Source: an uncultured Chloroflexota bacterium
Lineage (GTDB): Bacteria; Chloroflexota; Dehalococcoidia; UBA3495
NCBI GenBank assembly: GCA_913020235.1
Contig: CAJWBT010000026.1
Coordinates: 1-13,263 of the forward strand
Length of the DNA: 13,263 nucleotides
Direction of reading: 5' to 3'
In this document: piece by piece, positions 6,409-12,468 of the stretch
Numbering within the stretch: the stretch's first letter is position 1
How the letters are laid out: each line of letters starts with the position of its first letter
Notes under the pieces: model-generated
Database searches by the model: none
Seen by the model: the letters and a program-made list of their open reading frames with translations, nothing else
What the model was told of the DNA's origin: nothing
Program-made: the position numbers and the translations under genes

Positions 6409-6859
6409 TCTCTACTTTTCCTTGAGAAATAGGCCCCTCGACCGGGCCCGCGGTCAACCCTCTTCTCTGGAGGAAGGCTGGGGTGAGGGCCTTTCCGGCC
6501 TTTCACCATTTTCGCGGCAGCCCCGGTGAAAGGAGCCTAGCGATCTTGAGGCCTCGTGGTCCGCCGGCACCCTGGCCTCTGGTTGCCCCGGGGCCGGTCC
6601 GCCACCGGCGGTTCAACCGGGGGTCCCGTCGTCGTCGCGGCGGGGCCGCCTCCCTCAGGGTTTCCCCTATTGAAGCCGGCACCCCCGATCATCGTCAGAT
6701 TCCCGTGGGGTTTTTCATCGGCCTGCTGAAGAAGGGAGCGGGCCAGGAAGGGGGACCCAGCTAACACTTCGCTGGGTTCCGGCTTCCGCCGGAAAGACGG
6801 CCCTTGGGAGGGAATGTCTCACACCTTCGCTGAGGTAAAGCTATCTAGAGGATAGTTCG
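6409..6859. other. Intergenic stretch with remnants of dispersed repeats
   Basis: I see no gene in these 451 bases. Bases 6455-6490 (…CTCTGGAGGAAGGCTGGGG…) resemble the common 'PHPSLPPE'-type repeat when read on the minus strand. Bases about 6650-6720 read on the minus strand give HGNLTMIGGAGFNRGN, similar to the recurrent 'VGAGFKPAP' type. A TTCCGGC hairpin lies at 6777-6794. All look like decayed, non-coding insertions between the convergent molybdoenzyme and VOC genes. Confidence 0.5.
6777..6794. repeat. TTCCGGC-N4-GCCGGAA hairpin (solo repeat unit)
   Basis: TTCCGGC (6777-6783) and GCCGGAA (6788-6794) pair perfectly over 7 bp with a 4-base loop. The same stem occurs twice in the element at 10475-10599, so this appears to be an isolated unit of that repeat family. 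Its place between convergent genes could let it act as a terminator, but there is no T tract. Confidence 0.6.
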
Positions 6860-7252
6860 CTAAGTCTTCGGCCTCTGTATCAGCTCGACGCTGACCTGGT
6901 CCGGAGCCACGATGAACGCGACCTGCGAACCCGAGGGCATGGTCCAGGGATCGCAGTTGAACTGGACGCCGTTGGCCTTCAGGTGGGCGACAACGGCATC
7001 CATGTCGTCCACCTCGAAGCCGAAGTGGTCCAGCCCGTAGCGGGGCTCGGTGGACCCGGGGACCGGGTTCTCGCCCTCGGCCCGTCCCGAGATGGTCATC
7101 AACGGCCGGTCGCCCAGCTCCAGTTGGATCGACTTGGTGGTCGAAAGGGGCCTCACGGAGGTGATGACTGCGCCGAAATTGTCGCAGTAGAACTGGGCCG
7201 CCGCGTCCGGGTCCTCGCTCCGAAAATGCAGGTGGTTGCAGACAATCTTCAC
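6860..7252 (-). CDS. VOC-superfamily (glyoxalase/dioxygenase fold) protein
   Basis: This 130-residue protein has two VOC modules. The first starts NHLHFRSEDPDAAAQFYCDNFGA, the second YGLDHFGFEVDDMDAVVAHLKANGV. Likely metal ligands are H7, H76 and E123 (VELIQ), three of the usual four; the second-strand ligand could be Q43 or E45 in SIQLEL. The family includes glyoxalases, extradiol dioxygenases, epimerases and resistance proteins, and the sequence does not pick among them. The start is GTG 7252, chosen because GAGGAGG lies six bases upstream. It is 31 bases downstream of the universal stress gene on the same strand, so the two probably form one transcript. Confidence 0.88.
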   Translation of the reverse strand: MKIVCNHLHFRSEDPDAAAQFYCDNFGAVITSVRPLSTTKSIQLELGDRPLMTISGRAEGENPVPGSTEPRYGLDHFGFEVDDMDAVVAHLKANGVQFNCDPWTMPSGSQVAFIVAPDQVSVELIQRPKT

Positions 7253-7283
7253 AGCGCTCCTCCTCGCCTACGGAAGATCGGCG

Positions 7284-8177
7284 CTACCGGGAAGTGGCTA
7301 TTTGTGGAGTAATCACCAGCACCGGGACGCCGGAGGAGCGGATGATGGAGTCCGCCACGCTGCCGATTAGCAGCCGGCCCAGGCCGGACCGCCCGTGGGA
7401 GCAGATGGCCACCATATTGTTTTGGGTATTTCTGACGTGGTCGATGATCGCCAGGGCCGGGGAGCCTCGCTCCACGGTACAGGTCACGCTCAGCCCGTGC
7501 TGGCCGACGGTCTCGGCGACGCCGTTGAGGTATTGGGCCGCGTCATCTTCCAGCTCCTGCTCAACGGGGGTGGTGTCCACCGGACCGCCCTCCACGGCAT
7601 AGTAGGCCATGGTTCCCACCGAGACTACCCGCAGCAACCGCAATTCCAAGGCCAGCTGTTGGGCCAGGTCTTCGGCGTAGGATAGGACACCTTCGGCCAC
7701 CGCCGAGCCGTCCAGGGGAACCGTGATGGTGGCCAGCCCGAAGTTCAGTTGGGCGTTGGCCTCCACGGCCTTGGGACTCAATGCCAAGACGGGAACCGTT
7801 GACGAACGGACCACCCCATCGGTCACGCTCCCCAGCAGACCGCGCCGTATGCCCGAGTGGCCCCGGGTACCTATGGCGATCAAGTCGAACCCGCCGCTCT
7901 GGCCCCGGGAGATGATTTGCTCCACCGGTTGGCCGGTCACCACCATGACATCTGCCGTGACTCCCGTCGCGGTCAGGTGTTGTGCCTGCCGCCGTGACTG
8001 GGCCTCCGCCTCCGCCCGCACCTCGGTGTCGGATGCACGGGCCGCACGCCGTCCCGGCGCCACCACCGTAAACAGCGTCACGCTGGCGCCCAAACGCCCC
8101 GCCAGGTTGCCCACATAGGGCAATACGGAGGCCGCTACCTCGGAGCCATCAAGGGGGACCAGGATCTTCTTGTACAT
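7284..8177 (-). CDS. Universal stress protein, tandem UspA domains
   Basis: A 297-residue cytoplasmic protein with two Usp domains (about 1-136 and 149-290), each beginning with a strand and PLDGS (KILVPLDGS, TITVPLDGS). Domain 1 carries a full ATP-binding G-x2-G-x9-G-S motif at G103-G106-G116-S117. In domain 2 the first Gly is replaced by C259 (C-SH-G262-x9-G272-S273), so nucleotide binding there may be altered. Tandem Usps act in survival of starvation, hypoxia or redox stress; the exact role is unknown. ATG 8177 follows a GGAGGG about eleven bases upstream. Downstream is the VOC gene (31-base gap); upstream, 129 bases away, is the decarboxylase-like gene on the same strand. Confidence 0.95.
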   Translation of the reverse strand: MYKKILVPLDGSEVAASVLPYVGNLAGRLGASVTLFTVVAPGRRAARASDTEVRAEAEAQSRRQAQHLTATGVTADVMVVTGQPVEQIISRGQSGGFDLIAIGTRGHSGIRRGLLGSVTDGVVRSSTVPVLALSPKAVEANAQLNFGLATITVPLDGSAVAEGVLSYAEDLAQQLALELRLLRVVSVGTMAYYAVEGGPVDTTPVEQELEDDAAQYLNGVAETVGQHGLSVTCTVERGSPALAIIDHVRNTQNNMVAICSHGRSGLGRLLIGSVADSIIRSSGVPVLVITPQIATSR

Positions 8178-8306
8178 CTGAGCGACATCCCTCCAGCTAC
8201 AGTGAGCGGTCGGCTATCTGCCATCAGCCGCGGGCCGTCGGGCCGCAGGACCTGCCGGACCGCGCGAGTATATGCTAACCGGTCAGGCCAGCCGGCCGGG
8301 CCGGTC

Positions 8307-9170
8307 TCAGCTCAGGAAATCCTCCGCCCAGCGGCTGTAGTCCGCATGGCGTGTGACTTGGGCCATCAGCTCCGCTGAAGCTAGTTGGGGACCCAGATCG
8401 GCGGGTGGCACCCCATCACGCAACGCCTTCAGCGTGTCGTAGACCGCCTTGACCGCGGCCTGGAATGGCAGGTGTCCTTGCAATGCTACGCGGACCCCAT
8501 TGGCCCCCAGGAACTGGCGGTCGTCCAACTCGCCGCCGGCGCCCCCCAGGAGCAAGGGCACCTTGAGTTCGGCGTGTACCGCCTGGATCTCTTCCCTGGT
8601 CCGGGCGCCGGCCAGGAATATGGCGTCCACCCCGGCGGCCTCGTAGGCCTTGACCCGTCGGATTGTCTCGGGGATCCCGAACCCCCGCAGGGCGCCGGTG
8701 CGGCCGGCGATCGCCAGGCCCGGGTCTTGCCGTGCCGCCAGCGCGGCTTTCATCTTCCCCACGCCCTCCTCCAACGAGAGCAGCTGCTCTTGCCCGGCGG
8801 CGCCGAACGCTCGGGGCAGCACCGTATCCTCGATGGTCAGGGCCGCGACCCCGGCGCTTTCCAGCTCTTCCACGGTGCGCATCACGCTGAGGGCGTTGCC
8901 GTAGCCGTGGTCGGCATCCACCATGAGGCTCAGGCTCCCGGCCCGGCACATACGGTGAATCTGCTCGGCGAACTCGGTCAGCGTCAACACCACCAGGTCG
9001 GGTGCTCCCAGCACCGTGCCGGAGGCGATGGAGCCGGCGAACATCCCTACCTCGAACCCCAGGTCCTCGGCGATCCGGGCTGATATGGGGTCGAACACCG
9101 AGGCGGGGTGAACACACCGGTCGCCGGCCAGGATGGACCGGTAGCGTTCGCGTCGTTGGGTCAAGTTCAT
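8307..9170 (-). CDS. PEP mutase/isocitrate lyase superfamily enzyme, probable oxaloacetate decarboxylase
   Basis: The 287-residue product (start ATG 9170) is a single TIM barrel. Near the start it reads CVHPASVFDPISARIAEDLG. The metal-binding DADHGYGNA has D85 and D87, followed by LTIEDTVLP (115), LEEGVGKM and IAGRTGA with R157, then LQGHLPFQAA with H233. This fits the Pseudomonas PA4872-type oxaloacetate decarboxylase, as I recall it (matching Arg and His and similar length), better than methylisocitrate lyase. The lyase KKCGH loop is missing. The predicted reaction is Mg-dependent oxaloacetate to pyruvate plus CO2. An upstream in-frame start at 9245 adds 25 residues with no family match; 9170 was chosen because AGAGGAG sits four to eight bases before it. 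It may be co-transcribed with the Usp and VOC genes. Confidence 0.85.
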   Translation of the reverse strand: MNLTQRRERYRSILAGDRCVHPASVFDPISARIAEDLGFEVGMFAGSIASGTVLGAPDLVVLTLTEFAEQIHRMCRAGSLSLMVDADHGYGNALSVMRTVEELESAGVAALTIEDTVLPRAFGAAGQEQLLSLEEGVGKMKAALAARQDPGLAIAGRTGALRGFGIPETIRRVKAYEAAGVDAIFLAGARTREEIQAVHAELKVPLLLGGAGGELDDRQFLGANGVRVALQGHLPFQAAVKAVYDTLKALRDGVPPADLGPQLASAELMAQVTRHADYSRWAEDFLS

Positions 9171-9601
9171 TGCTCTCCTCTCACGTCCCAGACCGAGGGT
9201 GGACCCCGGTGCTGGAGCCGCCATTTGGGCTGTACTGACCCGCATCTGGTGACCAACAAATGATGGACCGTGCCCATTCTACCACAGTCGAGAGAGGGAG
9301 ATTCCTTTAGGAGAGGCTGCCGGAGAGCCTTTCCTAAAGCCAAATGGAACCGGCGCCGTCCGGCTTGGAGACTATCCGGTCCAGTTGGCGCCCCGCTCCA
9401 TTCTCCAGCCGTCCAGCGGGTCGGCGGGGCCGGTCGGCCGATACCCTCACCGGGGGAACCCGGAGACGGCGGAGGCTGAGCTAGCCGGGCTCGAATTCCC
9501 GGCGAACCACGCCGAACGGGCACTCGGTTGCCTGCCGGTGTGGAAAGGTTTAAGCTGGGGGCTGCTTCCAGACAAGAACCGGCGCGGGAAGAGGTGGCCG
9601 T
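9171..9601. other. Divergent intergenic region between the decarboxylase-like gene and the first cupin
   Basis: These 431 bases must hold the promoters for both directions. I find no strong -35/-10 pair. The best plus-strand candidate is TTGCCT (9528-9533) with a weak TAAGCT at 9551-9556 after 17 bases. A strong hairpin lies at 9305-9339. Open frames here are high-GC chance frames with no protein-like features. Confidence 0.4.
9305..9339. repeat. Strong inverted repeat in the divergent intergenic region
   Basis: CTTTAGGAGAGGCT (9305-9318) and AGCCTTTCCTAAAG (9326-9339) pair at 13 of 14 positions around a 7-base loop. It lies 135 bases upstream of the decarboxylase-like start and 263 bases upstream of the cupin start. 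It is not followed by a T tract. It could be an operator, a leader hairpin or a small repeat element. Confidence 0.7.
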
Positions 9602-9940
9602 ATGGGCGTCTACCGGCTATACACCGGCCAGGATGGCCGGTCGCACATCGAGGAGCTGGACCCGGCATCCCGTCCGGGGCTGGCGTCTCCCCAGGCAACA
9701 ACCGGCATTGCCTTCCGGGAGTGGCCGGCCGGCCATTACATCGACTGGCACCCGGCGCCTCGACGCCAATGGGTGATAACCCTGTCCGGCCAGATCGAAA
9801 TCGGGCTCAGCGATGGGAGCACCGGCCGGTACGGCCCGGGGGACGCCCGCCTGGTGGAAGACACCTCCGGGCAGGGCCATACCACGCGGGTCGTTGGGAG
9901 CGGGCCCAGCACCATGGCGGTCATCCCCCTGGCGGACTGA
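9602..9940 (+). CDS. Single-domain cupin protein, paralog 1
   Basis: A 112-residue protein forming one small cupin barrel. It keeps H50 in DWHPAPRRQ (50-56), then VITLSGQIEIGLSDG, the turn PGD (79-81), and H93 in GQGHTTR. In this subgroup the usual HxH...E of cupin motif 1 is replaced by H50 and probably Q56, with H93 from motif 2 completing a metal site (inferred). Small cupins of this type bind a metal or small ligand; no reaction can be named. ATG 9602 follows GGAAGAGG (9588-9594 region) at about seven bases. A paralog of identical length starts 147 bases downstream; hand alignment without gaps gives 41 identities in 112 positions, so the pair arose by tandem duplication. Confidence 0.85.
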   Translation: MGVYRLYTGQDGRSHIEELDPASRPGLASPQATTGIAFREWPAGHYIDWHPAPRRQWVITLSGQIEIGLSDGSTGRYGPGDARLVEDTSGQGHTTRVVGSGPSTMAVIPLAD

Positions 9941-10087
9941 GAGCCCACCCCGAGGCTGGCCGGGGAGGACCCGGCGACACCAACGAGGAAGCACCCTTGT
10001 TTTCGCCCTCGGCGAGATCGCCGCTTTCCCAGGGCTTTGGGAGCGGCTGGGGGCCGGGGCTGTTCATCAAGTCTAGGAGGCTGGAAA

Positions 10088-10426
10088 GTGCAGATCGTTC
10101 ACGTTTTTACCGGAGATGACGGCGAGTCCCACTTCGAGGAGTTGACCCCCGACCAGTTCGCGGAGATTGTGAACCGGGTCGGCGAGGGAGACATAATCCT
10201 GAACCGGCGCCCCTCGCCGTCCGTTCACGACTACCATAACGCGCCCCGGCGCCAGTACGTGGTGAACCTCTCCGGCGTTTCGGAGTACGAGGTCGCCGAC
10301 GGGACGGTGCGGCGTCTGATGCCCGGAGACGTGCTGGTCGCCGAAGACCTGACCGGCCACGGCCACATCGCCCGCAACCTCGGGGATGATCTTCGGCTCT
10401 CCCTGGCCGTTCCCCTGGCCGGCTAG
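10088..10426 (+). CDS. Single-domain cupin protein, paralog 2
   Basis: The start is GTG 10088, because a perfect AGGAGG (10075-10080) precedes it by seven bases. The resulting 112 residues align end to end with paralog 1; an upstream in-frame ATG at 10037 would add 17 unrelated residues. Conserved are H50 in DYHNAPRRQ, Q56, VVNLSG, MPGD (78-81) and H93 in GHGHIAR, again suggesting a single metal site in a cupin barrel. The lead-in TGDDGESHFEEL parallels TGQDGRSHIEEL of the neighbour. Residues 22-47 differ most between the copies, so ligand choice may have diverged. The TAG stop (10424-10426) overlaps the AGTACT that may mark the left end of repeat element B. Confidence 0.85.
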   Translation: MQIVHVFTGDDGESHFEELTPDQFAEIVNRVGEGDIILNRRPSPSVHDYHNAPRRQYVVNLSGVSEYEVADGTVRRLMPGDVLVAEDLTGHGHIARNLGDDLRLSLAVPLAG

Positions 10427-10724
10427 TACTAAGAGCGCCTGACAAAATGGTCACACGCCAATACGGTCCGTTCCGAACTTTGGCAAAAGGGAACACCGCG
10501 AGTAAGCGTCGTCGTTCCGGCGTAGGCCGGAACCCAGAACGGGCCTCCCTGGATTCCGGCTTTCGCCGGAAACACGATGGTTCCTTTTGTAAGGAGTTCT
10601 AAGTCACCCTGAAACGGATAGTTGTCACTCTGAGCGAAGCGAAGAATCTCGTTATTACGCTGAGATTCTTCGTCGCTCCGCTCCTCAGAATGACATCCTG
10701 TTAAAACCAAGTTGACTGAGTACT
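10425..10724. mobile_element. Composite palindromic element, copy B (opposite orientation to copy A)
   Basis: The right end AAGTTGACTGAGTACT (10709-10724) is the exact reverse complement of the left end of copy A, and similarity continues inward (GAATGACATCCT..., about 10688-10708) into the 'SEERSDEESQ'-type hairpin core (10616-10696). The left end is uncertain: AGTACT at 10425-10430 is kept, but the following bases match the terminal repeat poorly. Both ends are flanked to give CTAGTACT and AGTACTAG, so a CTAG target duplication is possible. A second repeat family is nested at 10475-10599. The element has no transposase. Confidence 0.6.
10475..10599. repeat. Nested 125-bp inverted-repeat unit with two TTCCGGC hairpins
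   Basis: GAACT (10475-10479) pairs with AGTTC (10595-10599), and CAAAAGGGAAC (10484-10494) with GTTCCTTTTG (10580-10589, one bulge), making imperfect terminal repeats. Inside are TTCCGGCGTAGGCCGGAA (10515-10532) and TTCCGGCTTTCGCCGGAA (10554-10571). Read on the minus strand this yields the recurrent spurious peptides FPAKAGIQ and WVPAYAGTT seen in many genomes' intergenic repeats. Confidence 0.7.
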
Positions 10725-10738
10725 AGCCTCCCCTCGGA

Positions 10739-10760
10739 GCGGGAACCCGGTGGTTTCCGC
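10739..10760. terminator. Hairpin between convergent cupin and DUF2851 genes
   Basis: GCGGGAACC (10739-10747) and GGTTTCCGC (10752-10760) form a 9-bp stem with one G-U pair and a CGGT loop. It lies between two converging genes, 50 bases past the DUF2851 stop, and could end transcription, but no T tract follows on either strand. Confidence 0.4.
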
Positions 10761-10809
10761 CTGCTGGCTCAACCCCGCGCTGGAGGGGTGTCCCCCGCGG
10801 CCGAACCGC

Positions 10810-12102
10810 TCAGCTGGCGCCGCCCAGCAGGGAGTGGAGGTGGAGCAGGCCCTGCTGGCGCCGGGCGGTGGTCACGACGCCGCCCCATGCCGGGTCCACC
10901 AGCTGGTCGGCCATCTCTCGCGTTAGCTCGTTCTCCTGCAGCTTGCTGAAACGTTGGTAGAGGTCCAGGCACTCATGGCGGCTCCCCAGGCCATGGAGGA
11001 AGGGCAGGACCACGTTTACCGCCAGGTCTCGAGCCCTTCCCCGGCCGATCCACGCTTGTTTCCCGCCGGGGTCCGGACCCACCTCCAGGGCCAAGGTCAG
11101 CTCCCGGGGGCTGCCGGTGCCGGCCACCCGGCCCAGGCCGGCTACCAGCCCTTGCTCGATGTAGCGGTCCAACAGGCGCGCCGCCCCGCTGATGCGGCGG
11201 CGAGGATGGTTGGAGGGCCGCACCCGGAAGCAGTGCCACTCTCCGGCGGACAGGGGCACCCCGAAACCGGTACGAGGCAACGGCGGCTCAGGACCGCCGG
11301 TCGCCGTGGACAGGCCGGACAATCCGGATAGTCCGGACAGTCTGGTCAGCCAAGACTCCAGGGCCCGGACCCGATGCTCGCCGGGCACCCGCCAGGCGGC
11401 ACGCCGCAACGCGGCGTAGGACGCCCGCGCCGCCAGCTTCAGGAAAGGCTGCTGGTTGTGCCGGTACCCCAGTCCCTCCAGGATCCCTTCGTACAACGTC
11501 TGATCCGGCTCCTGCTCGCTCAAGAACCGTTGAAAGCCGGCGCTATTCATCAGAAACCGGCGGTCACCGGCGCGGTCCAAGAGGTCGCCCAACTCCCCGG
11601 GGGTGCCGGGCCGAGGATACCCCCGCCGGTCGAGTATGGTCCACAGGCCGTGGTCTGGCCGGGCGTCCCGTGGGTCCTCACCCTCCAGCAAGGATGCCAG
11701 AGAGACCACCGGAGCTTGGCGGCCGCTTTGCAGGGTGGTGACGGGTGAGTCCACCTCCAGGGCGGCGTGGAGGACTACCCCGTTATAGTTGGGGTCCTTC
11801 CCGTGGCCGTGGCTTTCCCAGTCCCGCTGGCGAAGGTGAATCTCCACGTCCCCTTGAACCAGGCCCAGGCCTTCAATCTCAAGTAGGGCGTTCCGGAAGT
11901 CCGGCCCGGCAGACCGGCCGGCGCGTCCGGGGTAGACCACCCGCACCCTGGCCCCGCCGCCGGTGCGGAACCAGGCCTGCCGGGAGGCCCGCTTCTGCCA
12001 GAGCCCGGCCAGCAGGCGCTCCGGGATGGCGCTTCGCCCCGTCTTTCTCCCTGATGGGGCGCGGGAAGATGGTTTTGGGCTGGTGCTGGAGGCATCCCTC
12101 AC
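10810..12102 (-). CDS. DUF2851 family protein, function unknown
   Basis: A 430-residue protein. After a low-complexity basic leader (1-25), ERLLAGLWQKR begins the DUF2851 domain. The most conserved stretch follows: GPDFRNALLEIEG (66-78), then GDVEIHL (84-90), RDWESHGHGKDPNYNGVVLH (93-112). These clustered Asp, Glu and His residues look like an active or metal-binding site, but no activity is known to me. The second half is helical and ends RQQGLLHLHSLLGGAS. Some family members, as I recall, end in a short Cys-rich tail that is absent here. GTG 12102 is the likely start, with GAGGT about nine bases upstream; the leader is poorly conserved in character, so a later start is possible. A 9-base tandem repeat encodes (LSG)n near residue 255. 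Confidence 0.8.
   Translation of the reverse strand: MRDASSTSPKPSSRAPSGRKTGRSAIPERLLAGLWQKRASRQAWFRTGGGARVRVVYPGRAGRSAGPDFRNALLEIEGLGLVQGDVEIHLRQRDWESHGHGKDPNYNGVVLHAALEVDSPVTTLQSGRQAPVVSLASLLEGEDPRDARPDHGLWTILDRRGYPRPGTPGELGDLLDRAGDRRFLMNSAGFQRFLSEQEPDQTLYEGILEGLGYRHNQQPFLKLAARASYAALRRAAWRVPGEHRVRALESWLTRLSGLSGLSGLSTATGGPEPPLPRTGFGVPLSAGEWHCFRVRPSNHPRRRISGAARLLDRYIEQGLVAGLGRVAGTGSPRELTLALEVGPDPGGKQAWIGRGRARDLAVNVVLPFLHGLGSRHECLDLYQRFSKLQENELTREMADQLVDPAWGGVVTTARRQQGLLHLHSLLGGAS
11309..11344. repeat. Four 9-base tandem units inside the DUF2851 gene
   Basis: The units GACAGGCCG, GACAATCCG, GATAGTCCG and GACAGTCTG follow each other at 11309-11344. On the minus strand they encode a run of Leu-Ser-Gly triplets. 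As each unit is three codons, copy-number change would keep the frame. Confidence 0.7.
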
Positions 12103-12239
12103 CGTTCACGACCTCACGTTGCTCCGATTGCATACCAAATTAGCACAGCCCCCCACCGTTTGTCAGCAAGATTCTCGTAGACATTCTCCGAAACGGCAAT
12201 CCTGGACGAGAAGCCCCCAGGGGAGAAGAGGCATCTGTG

Positions 12240-12416
12240 ATGTCTCATCGACGGGAGTTTGGAAGATTGGTGCAGAGGAAGGGGGCCGGGATGAGGGAAT
12301 TATGCCGGCGCTTCGGTGTGAGCCCCGCCACTGGATACAAGTGGCTAAACCGGTTCCGTTATAGGGCCCTGGCCAAACAGAGGGCGCCAGGGGGCATTTC
12401 TCCTGGTGGTCCGTGA
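12240..12416 (+). pseudogene. IS481-like transposase N-terminal remnant (helix-turn-helix only)
   Basis: A short frame (ATG 12240, TGA 12414-12416, 58 residues) starts MSHRREFGRLVQRKGAGM and contains the helix-turn-helix RELCRRFGVSPATGYKWLNRF. This matches the start of IS481-family transposases (…ELCRRFGISRKTGYKWL.RY), normally well over 300 residues with a DDE catalytic core. The core is missing: after RYRALAKQRAPGG the frame stops, and no continuation was found before hemD. It keeps an AGAGG (12227-12231) eight bases before the ATG, so it may still be translated. No flanking terminal repeats were recognised. The rest of the gap (12103-12239 and 12417-12468) shows nothing else I can name. 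Confidence 0.7.
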
Positions 12417-12468
12417 AGTTCGCTCGGAAAGAGGGGGTACGGGCTTGGGCCCGGTCAACGGCACCGGC

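Noticed and set aside
8385..9117. Long frames on both strands inside the decarboxylase-like gene
   Set aside because: They overlap the conserved barrel sequence in other frames and show the Arg/Gly/Pro bias of GC-rich shadows.
8307..9170. Methylisocitrate lyase (PrpB) identity
   Set aside because: The KKCGH catalytic loop of the lyases is absent, and the rest fits oxaloacetate decarboxylases better.
9385..10119. 244-residue plus-strand frame covering the first cupin
   Set aside because: It has low-complexity composition and no motif, and it overlaps the cupin, whose paralogy with the next gene proves the other frame.
10429..10710. Minus-strand frame with HSEERSDEESQ and FPAKAGIQ peptides
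   Set aside because: It spans repeat element B; both peptides are typical of dispersed repeats rather than of proteins.
10475..10724. CRISPR array
   Set aside because: The repeats are palindromic units of differing sequence without regular spacers.
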